Counted from the stretch's first letter, positions 50,848 through 60,100 are shown. The stretch is 64,000 nt of DNA from Microbulbifer pacificus (GCF_033723955.1 NZ_CP137555.1:3154001-3218000); one strand, 5' to 3'. The notes: a model not told the origin generated them from the sequence alone. Program-made: numbers and translations.

Positions 50848-53550
50848 TTAGAACTGGTAAGAAGCACCAGCCCAGAAGTAGCGACCCTGGAAGTCGTAGA
50901 AGCTGTTCCAGTCGCCGTACCCAGAAGTGTCTTCCGGCTCTTTGTCGGATACGTTGTCGATACCGGCGGACAGGCGAGTCGCTTCGTTGAGGTCCCAACC
51001 AGCGCGCAGGTTCAGGTAAGTCATGGACTTAACCGGCTTGTACGCGCTGTAGCCATCGTCGAAGTACTGCATTTCAGCGCCCAGATCCCAGTCGTTGCCG
51101 TACCAGGTTGCGCTGGCCAGGCCGCGCCACTTCACGTACAGGCCACCAGTGGTGCCAACGTATTCGAGGTAGTCAGACTCGGTGCCGGACTGCTCGTTGA
51201 ACTCGTTGTACTCCAGCAGGCGGGAAGCCTGAGCACGCAGGCCCAGACGGCCAGCATCGAAGTGCAGGTTGTGCACGATGTCAACGTCGACGCCGCGGGT
51301 ATCAACCTTACCGATGTTCATCTTCGCACCTTCCAGTGCAACGATCTGATCGCCAGCACCGCGGGTAACGAACTGACACGCGCTCGCGATACCGTCGCGG
51401 AAGCAGTCATCCAGGATGCGCTGCAGGTCCGGAGAAGTAATGGCGTCTTCGATGCTGATATCGTAGTAGTCCAGAGTGATAGACAGGTCGTCTACAAAGC
51501 TCGGGGTCCACACGATACCGGCGGTGAAGGTTTGCGCTTCTTCCGGGGTCAGCTCTTCGTTACCACCGATGTTGGTGGGAACCTGGTTGCCAGCCTGGGT
51601 GAAGTTGGCGCCAACCATGTTGCAGTAGTCGCCCTGGCCTTCCTTGTTGGAAGTGCTGGTGTCACACGGGTCGATCAGGTACTCGTAGCTCTGAGCGGAA
51701 CCGCTGAACAGCTCGTAGATGCCCGGCGCACGGAAGGAAGTGGAGTAGCTGGTACGGAAACGCACGTCTTCAACCGGTGCGTATACCAGGCCCACTTTAC
51801 CGGTGCTCTGGCCACCGAAGGTGCTGAAATCGGAGTAGCGAACAGCAAAGTCAGCGGTTAGCTCTTCTGCAAAACGCGCACCCTGCAGGATCGGCAGGTT
51901 GAACTCGGCAAATACTTCAGTTACGTCGTACTCACCACCGGTAGCGTCTTGCTGGTTACCGAAGGTTTCGCCACTCTGGGTTTCCGGAGACGGGTTGAAC
52001 TCACCGGATTCTTCGCGGTACTCGACACCCGCCGCAAAGCCCAGGGTACCGCCTTGGAATTGGATCGCGTCGATATCGCCAGAAATAGCCGCACCAACGT
52101 TCAACAGCTCGTAAGAGTTGTTTTCACGATCGTCGTAGCGGAAGTAGTCCATGATTTCCGGGCTCATACCGCCCGCGAAATTGAAGTCCAGGCCCGCTGC
52201 GCCGCTGAAGATCTCTTCCAGCTTGGTCTTGTTGTAAGAGTTCAGGGTTACGTTGTCGCCTTCGTTCTTGCCGTAGCTCGCGAAGGTGTCCCAGCTCCAA
52301 CCGTTGGAGAAGTCACCGCGGAAACCTGCCGCAACGCGGTAGGTATCGGTGGTCTGCTCGTAAGAACGGGTGCCGCCGGATACCGGACGGATGCGGAAGT
52401 CGGAGAAGCCGTCAACCCAATCGGTGCCGTGAGAGGCTACCGGTGCAGTTGGCTCCAGGCCTTCCGGGCTACCCTGTGCTTCCCACTCGGCAACAGCAGC
52501 GTTGTACGCAGCCAGCTCGATCTGGTAGGCGTCGTCGGCTTTTTGCCAAGCGTCCTGCAGCTGGGTTTTGATCGCTTCCGGCAGGTGCTCTTCCGGGTTC
52601 AGCTCAAAACCGTTACCAGCGTACATCGGCTGTGCAGCCAGCTGCTGGTTGGTGGTTTTGGTGGTGTAGCTCGCCTCACCCCACAGCTCGACGCTGTCGG
52701 TGACGGAGAATTTGCCGGAAGCGGTACCGGAAGTACGCTCCATGGCGCCAGACAGCCACATGTGCTGGCCGATGTCGTAACCGGCGTATTTGCCCAGGGT
52801 TACGCCGTCTTCACCAACGCTGAAGCTACCGTAGTTGGTGAAAATATTACCGTTCGGACCCATGGAGCTGGTCAGGCCGGCCCAGTCGCGGTCGTTGTAA
52901 GTAATCTCGTCACGCTGGCTGTGGCTGATATTCGCGATAAAGCTACCGCGCTCACCTTCGCTACCGAAAGTGAAAGAGATATCGCCGTTCTCACCGCCGC
53001 CTTCAGAAGTGGCGCCAGCGCGCGCGTTGATGCGCAGGCCGTCGAAAGAATCTTTCATTACCACGTTGATAACACCGGCTACCGCATCGGAGCCGTAAAC
53101 CGCAGAAGCACCATCGGTGAGCACTTCGATACGGTCGATCATTTCAACGGGAATGTTGTTCATATCTACTGCAGAGCTTACGCCGGAAGCAGAGGATACG
53201 AAGCGGCGGCCGTTGACCAGTACCAGGGTGCGTGCAGAGCCCAGGTTACGCAGGTCAACGAAGGACAGGCCCTGGCCGCCGTTGTTGTCATTGGCGTTGA
53301 TACCAGTGGTACCCATGGACGGCAGCTGGTTCAGCAGCTCGTCGATGGTGCCCACGCCGGAGCGCTGGATGGCATCGGAATCTACGATAGTGATAGGGCC
53401 AGTGGTGGACAGCGGATCACGCGCAATACGTGAGCCGGTAACAATTACTTCTTCAACAACCGGACCAGCGGCGGTTTCTTGAGCGGACACCGCAGCAGCA
53501 GCCAGGGTACCGAACGCAGCAATAGCGATACTCAACTTGGTCTTGATCAT
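50848..53550 (-). CDS. TonB-dependent receptor, Oar-like large type (1)
   Basis: The 900-residue protein starts at ATG 53550 behind AAAGGATG. A signal peptide (cut near VSA-QET) is followed by the TonB-box-like EEVIVTGSRI. The plug contains LVNGRR and DGASAVYGSDAVAGVINVV. The barrel ends in the aromatic pattern WAGASYQF. Members of this receptor type in marine and polymer-degrading bacteria often import peptides or oligosaccharides. The POT peptide transporter nearby makes peptides a weak guess. It appears monocistronic, with its own terminator and a long AT-rich upstream region containing a 29-bp palindrome. Confidence 0.93.
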   Translation of the reverse strand: MIKTKLSIAIAAFGTLAAAAVSAQETAAGPVVEEVIVTGSRIARDPLSTTGPITIVDSDAIQRSGVGTIDELLNQLPSMGTTGINANDNNGGQGLSFVDLRNLGSARTLVLVNGRRFVSSASGVSSAVDMNNIPVEMIDRIEVLTDGASAVYGSDAVAGVINVVMKDSFDGLRINARAGATSEGGGENGDISFTFGSEGERGSFIANISHSQRDEITYNDRDWAGLTSSMGPNGNIFTNYGSFSVGEDGVTLGKYAGYDIGQHMWLSGAMERTSGTASGKFSVTDSVELWGEASYTTKTTNQQLAAQPMYAGNGFELNPEEHLPEAIKTQLQDAWQKADDAYQIELAAYNAAVAEWEAQGSPEGLEPTAPVASHGTDWVDGFSDFRIRPVSGGTRSYEQTTDTYRVAAGFRGDFSNGWSWDTFASYGKNEGDNVTLNSYNKTKLEEIFSGAAGLDFNFAGGMSPEIMDYFRYDDRENNSYELLNVGAAISGDIDAIQFQGGTLGFAAGVEYREESGEFNPSPETQSGETFGNQQDATGGEYDVTEVFAEFNLPILQGARFAEELTADFAVRYSDFSTFGGQSTGKVGLVYAPVEDVRFRTSYSTSFRAPGIYELFSGSAQSYEYLIDPCDTSTSNKEGQGDYCNMVGANFTQAGNQVPTNIGGNEELTPEEAQTFTAGIVWTPSFVDDLSITLDYYDISIEDAITSPDLQRILDDCFRDGIASACQFVTRGAGDQIVALEGAKMNIGKVDTRGVDVDIVHNLHFDAGRLGLRAQASRLLEYNEFNEQSGTESDYLEYVGTTGGLYVKWRGLASATWYGNDWDLGAEMQYFDDGYSAYKPVKSMTYLNLRAGWDLNEATRLSAGIDNVSDKEPEDTSGYGDWNSFYDFQGRYFWAGASYQF

Positions 53551-53721
53551 AAATGCATCCTTTATGTCGTTAGAGGCACTTTTATTGGTTTGTTGTATTT
53601 TTAGTGCGAGCTGACTTTAAAGGATCATTTTTAATAGTGGAACTAACCTGACAATTTGGTATCTCAGTACTAGTGAAAAATCTGTTTGTTATTTGTTCGT
53701 TGGGTTTATTTTTTGAGCGTA

Positions 53722-53750
53722 AAGAAGTGTAACCGTCCGTTACATTTCTT
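53722..53750. promoter_or_regulatory. 29-bp palindrome, putative operator of receptor (1)
   Basis: AAGAAGTGTAAC (53722-53733) and GTTACATTTCTT (53739-53750) match at 11 of 12 positions with spacer CGTCC. It lies about 170-200 nt upstream of the receptor start. The half-site resembles TyrR/PhhR-like TGTAAA boxes, but the identity of the regulator is not established. Confidence 0.55.
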
Positions 53751-53919
53751 CAATTTAAATACGTTATCTTAAATTTCGTATTTATTTAGGATGTATGTAA
53801 CTAAAATAAAAAAATTATGACTCCCCATTTGCTGGGGTAATAATTTTGCGTGGTGAAAAAATAATCAATACTGGGTGTCTGATGTTTTTCTTGAAGTGAA
53901 CTATCGAAAGAAAAGTCTG

Positions 53920-53972
53920 TGCCCGACAAAAGCTCTGAATAGTTGAGAGTTACCAGATGAAATTGTCGGGCA
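53920..53972 (-). terminator. Stem-loop downstream of marC
   Basis: TGCCCGACAA (53920-53929) and TTGTCGGGCA (53963-53972) form a perfect 10-bp stem, with CTCT/AGAG inside the loop. On the minus strand it begins 16 nt after the marC stop and is followed by ACTTTTCTTTC, a weak T-tract. It probably ends marC transcripts. Confidence 0.5.
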
Positions 53973-53988
53973 GCAGCGTTAGCGGTGT

Positions 53989-54573
53989 TTAACCCAGGCT
54001 CTGCTTGATGCCGTCGAGGAACAGCTGGACCGCCAGCATCACCAGTACCATTCCCATCAGACGTTCGACCGCAATCAATCCGCGATTGCCCAACAGTCGC
54101 GCAAGTGGCGACGACGCCAACAGAATCACCGCAGAAACCGCCCAGGCGCCGAGCAGCGCGAGGGTCCAGTTCCATAGCTGCTCCCCTTCGCTGTTGGTCA
54201 TCAGCATAAGAATCGCCATGGTGGAAGGGCCGGCCACCAGCGGTACAGCCAGTGGCACGAAGAAAGGCTCTCCCTCCAGACGCTCACCCATGATCCCTCC
54301 CTCCATGGGGAACACCATACGAATGGCAATCAGGAACAGGATGATCGCCCCGGCAATCCGTATCGCTTCCTGCGATAGCCCCAGCCACGCAAGTACGAAT
54401 CGTCCGCCGTACAGGAATACCAGCAGCACAATCAGCGCAAAGATCAGTTCGCGCATGATGACGAATAGCTGCCGTCGCTGCGGCACGTTCTTCAGTGCCG
54501 CAAGGAACACCGGGATATTGCCCAGTGGGTCCATGACGAAGAGGAGGGTAAGGAAGGCGGTTAAAGTATCCAT
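53989..54573 (-). CDS. MarC-family integral membrane protein
   Basis: The 194-residue product has six membrane helices. Family features include FVMDPLGNIPVF near the start and AVPLVAGPSTMA in the middle, the two half-repeats typical of the MarC/UPF0056 fold. The family was once linked to multiple antibiotic resistance, a link later disproved; its role remains uncertain, with amino-acid transport suggested. It is on the minus strand upstream of receptor (1) but separated from it by a hairpin and a long AT-rich gap, so it is probably a separate unit. Confidence 0.92.
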   Translation of the reverse strand: MDTLTAFLTLLFVMDPLGNIPVFLAALKNVPQRRQLFVIMRELIFALIVLLVFLYGGRFVLAWLGLSQEAIRIAGAIILFLIAIRMVFPMEGGIMGERLEGEPFFVPLAVPLVAGPSTMAILMLMTNSEGEQLWNWTLALLGAWAVSAVILLASSPLARLLGNRGLIAVERLMGMVLVMLAVQLFLDGIKQSLG

Positions 54574-54875
54574 TTGATATCAGAAATCCGGGAGTTAAGT
54601 TGCAGAGAGACTGGCCTGCGCCTTGTTCGAGAGTGTAGTGCCTTTGTGCGGGCAGTGGTCTGTGATTCCGCTAAGTGCGTCGTCCGGGCAGAAAATAGCT
54701 GGCACATAGATTGCCTGTTAATGGTGCCGGTTTTTCATTCGCTGTCGATTACCCTCAATGTTTAGTGACTTCACGATCAGTAGTGCAAGACCGGCGCATT
54801 GTAACGTGGCCGCGGAGATAGCGCATAAGGCCTGTTGAATGAATCCATAACTCTTTCTCAAGAGGTGTGACCAGC
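54574..54875. other. Intergenic region between marC and the TPR/oxygenase-like gene
   Basis: This 302-nt gap lies between divergent genes and must hold both promoters. Short open frames occur but lack a ribosome-binding site and typical codon use. I see no clear promoter, hairpin or repeat. Confidence 0.5.
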
Positions 54876-56543
54876 GTGAATCAAGTGCTCTCGGCGACAC
54901 AGGCAACGCAGTTCCAAAAAGCGATGCAACACCTGATAGCCGGTAAATCTCAAACTGCTCTGGGTATGGCCCGCGATTTGGCCAGTGAGCAGCCCGGCGC
55001 TGCAGATGCTCATCAATTATTGGGAATGTGTCTGGGAGAACAGGGGTTTCCTGCCGAGGCGAGTTCAGCATTCGAGCGCGCATTATCTCTGCTTCCCGGG
55101 AATCGGGTGGTCTTGAAAAACTTCACCGCCTTTCTTGTCAAGCAGGGAAAGTTGTTCAGGTCGCGGCACCAATTTGATGCTGCCACTGCATTTTTGCAGC
55201 GGGCCGTAAAGCTAATGCCTGACCACCGGTTTGCCTGGGCTGAGCTCGGAATGGCACTGCGACTTACCGGTGATATCGATGGGGCTTTGTCTGCTTTTGA
55301 CAAGGCAGTAAAGCTAGGTGGTGGTACACCAGCCTTAAGAAATGCGATTAACGGCACGCTGCAGGATGCCGGTCAACTGGAAACCGCAGTGCGCGGTGCG
55401 CAGCAGTTGGTAAATGAGAATCCGGGTTATGCCGGCGCGCAGGAAACTCTCGCAAATATTCTTTGGGAAAATAGACAACGCTTGCCCCGAGAAGATGATC
55501 CTTTTCGTCTGTTTAGACGCGCGGTAAAACAGCAGCCTGAAAATACGGAATTGCATATTAGCTTTGTGCGGATGTTGTTGTCGGCTAAATATTGGGATGA
55601 AGCACTAAACGTGTTATTGCCATTGCGTCTGCGGCAGCCGGATAACCCGGTTTTGTCCTGGTATTTCGCCGAGGCGCTCGAGAATACAGGGGAAGTTGAA
55701 GCAGCATCACGTCTGTTTTCCAGTATTGCATCAAAATGGAACAACAATGCAGGGTTTCTCAATGCGTACACGAGGCACGCTTTTCGGCGAAAGGAGATTG
55801 ATCTCGCGAATGAATGTGCCAGTCGTGCAGTAGTCGTGGATCCGGGAAATCAGGAGGCCTGGGCGAATCTCGGGATTTTCTGGCGACTGCAAAATGATGC
55901 GCGTGAATACTGGTTGTTCGATTATGAAAATCTGATTGAATACATACAAATTGCCCCTCCATCTGGATATGCCAGCAACGAAGAATTTCTCACCGTACTT
56001 CAGAAAAAACTGGAGTCAATGCATCAGGTATCTGGAGAGCCTATTAACCAAAGTGTTCGCGGTGGCTCCCAGACTCCCGGCCGATTGTTCGGCCGCAAGG
56101 ATCCCGTGCTCAACGAGCTTTGGCTGGCTTTACAGTCGGCAGTGGAAAACTGGCTGGGTACACTGCCAAGAGATGCAAAGCACCCGTTTTTGTCGCGCAA
56201 TTTGAAGGCGGTGCGCTCTGTGGGTTCATGGTCGGTGCGGCTCGCATCCGCAGGTCGTCACTCCAACCACATTCACAACCAGGGTTGGTTGAGCTCGGCA
56301 TTCCACGTGTCATTACCGCACGAAGTTCAAATCGGGGATAAAGCACAAAATGGCTGGCTGCAGTTTGGCTCACCATTGGAATCCCTGGGGCTTGAGTTGC
56401 CCGCCCGACGACTAATCCAGCCTAAAGCGGGTTGCCTGGCATTGTTTCCATCTTATATGTGGCACGGAACTGTGCCATTTACTGGTGAACAGGCACGGCT
56501 CACCATCGCTTTTGACATGCAGCCGACTGCTGGAACAAAATAA
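54876..56543 (+). CDS. TPR protein with C-terminal 2OG-Fe(II) oxygenase-like domain
   Basis: I prefer GTG 54876 (555 residues), 10 nt after AAGAGG; GTG 54867 is too close to that site. No signal peptide is evident, so it should be cytoplasmic. Residues about 10-340 are TPR repeats (for example GMCLGEQGFPAEASSAFERAL, shortened here). From about 390 the sequence follows the putative 2OG-Fe(II) oxygenase family 5: SNHIHNQGWLSSAFHVSLP supplies metal-binding His residues, FPSYMWHGTVPF the distal His, and RLTIAFD the Arg that would bind 2-oxoglutarate. The TPR part could present a protein substrate for hydroxylation. Substrate and activity are unknown. Confidence 0.85.
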   Translation: MNQVLSATQATQFQKAMQHLIAGKSQTALGMARDLASEQPGAADAHQLLGMCLGEQGFPAEASSAFERALSLLPGNRVVLKNFTAFLVKQGKLFRSRHQFDAATAFLQRAVKLMPDHRFAWAELGMALRLTGDIDGALSAFDKAVKLGGGTPALRNAINGTLQDAGQLETAVRGAQQLVNENPGYAGAQETLANILWENRQRLPREDDPFRLFRRAVKQQPENTELHISFVRMLLSAKYWDEALNVLLPLRLRQPDNPVLSWYFAEALENTGEVEAASRLFSSIASKWNNNAGFLNAYTRHAFRRKEIDLANECASRAVVVDPGNQEAWANLGIFWRLQNDAREYWLFDYENLIEYIQIAPPSGYASNEEFLTVLQKKLESMHQVSGEPINQSVRGGSQTPGRLFGRKDPVLNELWLALQSAVENWLGTLPRDAKHPFLSRNLKAVRSVGSWSVRLASAGRHSNHIHNQGWLSSAFHVSLPHEVQIGDKAQNGWLQFGSPLESLGLELPARRLIQPKAGCLALFPSYMWHGTVPFTGEQARLTIAFDMQPTAGTK

Positions 56544-56584
56544 CGCTTCCCTTCTTTAAATCACTTGCTTAACAGGATAATAAA

Positions 56585-56839
56585 ATGAAGCGGAGTACTT
56601 TGGTGGGATTGCTTGTGCTGGCGTTGTCTCAATACGCATGTGTCAGCACCGAAACGGAATCTTCGGAGTCGCTGGCAGCCTCAGCCAGCGATGAAGTGTG
56701 CAAGATTACGGAAGTTACAGGAAGCCGTTTTAAACGCAGATTGTGCTATTCGCAAGCTGAGTGGGATGCGATCGATCGCGCACATAAAGACAAGATGCGA
56801 GAGATTGACAGTCAGCCTATTTCGCAGCGTGGAAACTGA
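56585..56839 (+). CDS. Small secreted, possibly lipid-modified protein
   Basis: The 84-residue product has a hydrophobic signal (STLVGLLVLALS) ending in QYAC with Cys19, a poor match to the lipobox consensus, so lipidation is uncertain. The mature part is Ser/Ala/Glu-rich, then carries two Cys (about 40 and 55) in the segment CKITEVTGSRFKRRLC, which could form a disulfide, followed by a charged helix (AEWDAIDRAHKDKMREID). It lies 41 nt after the TPR/oxygenase-like gene and before a terminator, so they are probably co-transcribed. I do not know its function. Confidence 0.7.
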   Translation: MKRSTLVGLLVLALSQYACVSTETESSESLAASASDEVCKITEVTGSRFKRRLCYSQAEWDAIDRAHKDKMREIDSQPISQRGN

Positions 56840-56917
56840 ATTTCTGTTGCGCCAGTGGAAAATTTCTTTTCTTGAAAGATGATTCTTTAGACATCATTAC
56901 ATGGCTGTTGTGAAAAG

Positions 56918-56944
56918 CCGGAGCTGAAAAGTTCCGGTTTTTTT
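56918..56944 (+). terminator. Rho-independent terminator after the small secreted protein
   Basis: CCGGAGCT (56918-56925) pairs with AGTTCCGG (56930-56937), one G-T wobble, around a GAAA tetraloop, and is followed by seven T residues. Confidence 0.88.
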
Positions 56945-56977
56945 ATGTCTGCAGTTTCGCAATACAAAACTAATTTA

Positions 56978-57014
56978 CAAAAAAAAGCCGGCGGGCTTTG
57001 GCCCGCCGGCTTTT
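56978..57014 (-). terminator. Rho-independent terminator of receptor (2)
   Basis: AAAAGCCGGCGGGC (56983-56996) and GCCCGCCGGCTTTT (57001-57014) pair perfectly around TTTG. The preceding A-run gives a T-tract on the minus strand, 22 nt after the receptor stop. Confidence 0.92.
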
Positions 57015-57035
57015 CAGACTAAATGTCTACCAGGC

Positions 57036-59879
57036 TTAGAAACGAGCGTTAAAGCTGGTGAACATGTAACGGCCAGCTTGGTCGTAACCGCCCAGGGCGT
57101 TACCGTTTTCAGACAGGTTTACGCCAACCAGCGGCGGCTCCTTATCCCAGACATTGTTGATGCCCAGGGTCAGAGTACCGTAGGTGGTTTCGACTGCTGC
57201 GGACAGGTCCAGGTAGTCATAGGAGTCCAGACCGCGACCGCCACTGGAAAGGTAGGGGTCTGCCGCATAGCCCAGCAGTTCGCCGCTGTACTGATCCTCA
57301 AACGCGGCTCCACCGATGTGGCGCCAGCGCATGCCTACGCTCCAGCTGTCGAGGTTGTAACGCAGGTTGGCAATGTGGCGCCATTCCGGAGAGTGGCAGG
57401 ACACGTTAACCAGGCCGGCGCAGTCATAGGAAGAGCTCTCATCACCGGGGATCGGCTCAAAGTAGTCTTTCAACACGTAAGTGGTGACAAAAGAAGCAGT
57501 CATGCTTCCTACGCCCATATCGAAGCTATAGCTGGCGCTGAGGTCGATACCTTCACGCTCCATGATGCCGTTGTTGCCGATCTGGTTGAAGATCATACCC
57601 GCGGTTGCAACCTCGGTGCTGTTGCCCACCCACAGGTCGCCAGTACCGGTACCTTCTGTGTCGCGACGGATATCGCTACAGAACAGACCCTGGCTCAAAC
57701 AGGCGTTCAGCTTGGTGGAGGCGCCAACGGTAGAGATTACGTCTTCCACTTCGATGTTGTAGTAGTCAATCGCCAGGTTCAGATTGTCAACCGGGGTAGC
57801 CGCAACACCAAAAGTGAAGGTGGTGGCATCTTCCGGGGTCAACTCGTCATTACCGCCGGAGAACATGTTGTACTGGCCAGCCGGGCTCGGATCGATGTTG
57901 CCGTACATTTCGGCGGTTACACCGGTACGCGCACACTGTTCGAATGTGGCTTCAGGATCCTCGCCAGCGCAGGGATCGGTACCGCTCCACAGTGCCATGG
58001 TGGCCGGGGTGTACAGGTCGTTCAGGGTGGCGGCGCGAATTGCACGGTTCCAGCTGGCGCGTACCAGGTAGTCCTCGGCAAAGCGTGCGCTCAGGCCCAG
58101 CTTGAAGGTGCTTACACCACCGGAGGTGCTGTAATCGGAGTAGCGGTAGCCAAGCTCTGCACCAAAGCTGTTCAGTGCGCCCATATCTGCCAGCAGCGGA
58201 ATCGAGGACTCGAAGAACACCTCGGTTACATCGATACTTGCATCCAGGTTGGTGTCGGCACCACCCGCGCCAGCGAACTCACCGGCCAGGGAGTTGGCGT
58301 CGGACGCGCGCGTGAAGGTATTTTCACGGTATTCAACACCCGCTACCAGGCCAATGGTTTCGCCTTTGGCGGACGGCAGGCCAAAGCCCAGGTCGCCGCT
58401 TGCGTAAGCCTGCAGGACGGTGAAGGTGGTATCGATATTCTGCCAGCTGACTGCGGCCAGTGCGTTGGCGGCTTCAACAGAAATGTTGTTGTTCCAGATG
58501 TCGTAGGGCAGACAGCCTTCGAAGGAGCCTGCCTGACATCCGGTGGCTGCGTCGGCGATACGACTGAACAGGAAGTCGTTGTAGCCCTGGCTTTCGGCGC
58601 TGTTTTCGCCGTAAGTCAGAGAAGCATCGTAGGTCCAGTTGTCATTGATTTCGCCGTTGCCACCGATAACGAAACGGTAGCTTTCGTTCTCGTCGTTCCA
58701 CAGGCGCGGGCCACCCTCGGTGTTGCGCTTGTACAGGCGAGCGGTGACGGTTTCATCGGTGATGCCCGCGTCGGCACAGAGGCTGCCGATCAGGGCGCTG
58801 TCACACGGTACGGTAACCGCGGCGCCGAAGGTGCCGGATTCTGCGATCTGCACACCGCTCTTGCGCTGTACATACATCAGCTCGGTGTACGGAGTGAAGT
58901 GTTCGTTCACTTCATACTTGGCGATAAAGCCAGCGGTGTAACGCTCATCCGGGCGCTGGTAAAAGTTGATCGGCGCGTAGTTGTATACGTTACGGCCAGG
59001 GGTGAAGCTGCCGTCACCGTCAGCGGTGTACCAGCTGCCATCAACCAGGAAGTTACCAGGATTCGCGGTAGCTGAGCCGCCACAGTACTCGGTGCGAGAT
59101 GTGGAGCTGTGACCCAGGGCACAAGAAGAGTAGTCGCGGTCACCCTGCATCAGGGCTTCGTTTTCACGATAGGTAACATAACCAACAAAGTTACCTTTCT
59201 CGGCAAAGCTGGTGCCAAACATTACATCCAGGTTGTTGCTGCCACCATCGACACCGCTGCCGGTGGGGTAGTCGTAACCCGCGTCATCCAGCAGGCCCTG
59301 CATGTACTTGTTGTCATTTTTGTGCTGGTAGCCCTGCCAGCCAACATTCACGCCAACGCCTTCAAACTCGTCGTCCAGCTCAAAGTTCACAACGCCAGCA
59401 ACGGCGTCCGCGCCGTATACGGCAGATGCGCCGCCGGACATTACATCAACGCGCTTTACCATGGCTGCCGGGACGATGGACAGGTCGGTGGTCTCGTAAG
59501 TACCGGACGGCAGGCGACGACCGTTTACCAGGGTCAGGGTACGCTCAGCACCAAGGTTACGCAGGGATACAGACGCGTAGCCGTAGGAGCCGTTGTTCAT
59601 GAAGTTGTCGAAGTTCATGTCCAGCTGCGGATACTGGTTCACCAGATCCTCAACGGTAGTAGCACCGTTGATCGCGAATTCTTCGGCGTTGATTTCAGTC
59701 ACCGGGCTGGTGGCGGTCTGAGTCTGGCTTACACGCAGACGGGAACCGGTAACAATCACCTCTTCAACTGCTTGCGCCTCGTCTTCCTGCGCAAAAGCCG
59801 GCATAGCCGGAACCATGATTGCAGCAGCGGTCAGGCCCAGTGCGCCTTTAACTGCCAAAGACAGAAGGTTCTTTTTCAT
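57036..59879 (-). CDS. TonB-dependent receptor, Oar-like large type (2)
   Basis: The 947-residue protein has a signal peptide (cut near AFA-QED), the TonB-box-like EEVIVTGSRL, and a plug with LVNGRRLPSGTYETTD and SGGASAVYGADAVAGVVNFEL. A long barrel ends in FTSFNARF. Several Cys pairs in extracellular loops (for example around residues 255-270 and 630-650) suggest disulfides. It is a paralogue of the receptors on either side but clearly diverged, so a different substrate is likely. It has its own terminator, and a 28-bp inverted repeat lies 60-87 nt upstream of the start. Confidence 0.93.
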   Translation of the reverse strand: MKKNLLSLAVKGALGLTAAAIMVPAMPAFAQEDEAQAVEEVIVTGSRLRVSQTQTATSPVTEINAEEFAINGATTVEDLVNQYPQLDMNFDNFMNNGSYGYASVSLRNLGAERTLTLVNGRRLPSGTYETTDLSIVPAAMVKRVDVMSGGASAVYGADAVAGVVNFELDDEFEGVGVNVGWQGYQHKNDNKYMQGLLDDAGYDYPTGSGVDGGSNNLDVMFGTSFAEKGNFVGYVTYRENEALMQGDRDYSSCALGHSSTSRTEYCGGSATANPGNFLVDGSWYTADGDGSFTPGRNVYNYAPINFYQRPDERYTAGFIAKYEVNEHFTPYTELMYVQRKSGVQIAESGTFGAAVTVPCDSALIGSLCADAGITDETVTARLYKRNTEGGPRLWNDENESYRFVIGGNGEINDNWTYDASLTYGENSAESQGYNDFLFSRIADAATGCQAGSFEGCLPYDIWNNNISVEAANALAAVSWQNIDTTFTVLQAYASGDLGFGLPSAKGETIGLVAGVEYRENTFTRASDANSLAGEFAGAGGADTNLDASIDVTEVFFESSIPLLADMGALNSFGAELGYRYSDYSTSGGVSTFKLGLSARFAEDYLVRASWNRAIRAATLNDLYTPATMALWSGTDPCAGEDPEATFEQCARTGVTAEMYGNIDPSPAGQYNMFSGGNDELTPEDATTFTFGVAATPVDNLNLAIDYYNIEVEDVISTVGASTKLNACLSQGLFCSDIRRDTEGTGTGDLWVGNSTEVATAGMIFNQIGNNGIMEREGIDLSASYSFDMGVGSMTASFVTTYVLKDYFEPIPGDESSSYDCAGLVNVSCHSPEWRHIANLRYNLDSWSVGMRWRHIGGAAFEDQYSGELLGYAADPYLSSGGRGLDSYDYLDLSAAVETTYGTLTLGINNVWDKEPPLVGVNLSENGNALGGYDQAGRYMFTSFNARF

Positions 59880-59938
59880 CGTAAATCCTCTCTTGATCGT
59901 TGGATTTATAGTGTGTTGCCAGGAACTGGCGATTGATC

Positions 59939-59966
59939 AGAATGACTACCCCCAAGTGGTCATTCT
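59939..59966. promoter_or_regulatory. 28-bp inverted repeat, putative operator of receptor (2)
   Basis: AGAATGACTAC (59939-59949) and GTGGTCATTCT (59956-59966) match at 10 of 11 positions around CCCCCA. It is 60 nt upstream of the receptor ATG, a position suitable for repression. It is unlike the palindrome of receptor (1). The rest of the 59880-60100 gap is AT-rich and shows no other structure. Confidence 0.55.
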
Positions 59967-60100
59967 CCTCCCAACGATCATTTAACGGATGGGGTAAAAG
60001 TTCCCTCAGTGAAAATTAAAAAAATAATTTCAGAAAATTTCTGTGTAACCTGAATGTAAGCACTTTTGTTGACTTAAATGACTTTTGCGGATAAGAGTGC

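Larger units (their letters stand above)
53551..53988. other. AT-rich intergenic region between receptor (1) and marC
   Basis: This 438-nt stretch has no supportable gene and is much richer in A and T than its surroundings. It should hold the receptor promoter. It contains the palindrome at 53722-53750, a small hairpin CCCCA/TGGGG at 53823-53837, and the stem-loop at 53920-53972 next to marC. No clear -35/-10 pair was found by eye. Confidence 0.6.

Noticed and set aside
53801..54175. Possible minus-strand gene overlapping marC and the AT-rich gap
   Set aside because: Its first two thirds lie inside marC in another frame and the rest is unstructured AT-rich sequence; no ribosome-binding site.
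54574..54765. Short plus-strand open frame between marC and the TPR/oxygenase-like gene
   Set aside because: No ribosome-binding site, no family resemblance, and codon use unlike neighbours.
56585..56839. Link between the EVTGSR segment of the small secreted protein and the EEVIVTGSR TonB box of the receptors
   Set aside because: The match is six residues in otherwise different contexts, and its place in the mature middle of the protein does not suit a TonB box; treated as coincidence.
57078..59075. 665-codon plus-strand open frame opposite receptor (2)
   Set aside because: It is the reverse of a receptor with signal peptide, plug and barrel; the frame is explained by codon bias.
60044..60049. 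TGTAAC half-site upstream of receptor (2)
   Set aside because: It has no inverted partner at a sensible distance; the nearby TGTAAG is a direct repeat, so it is not counted with the 53722 palindrome.
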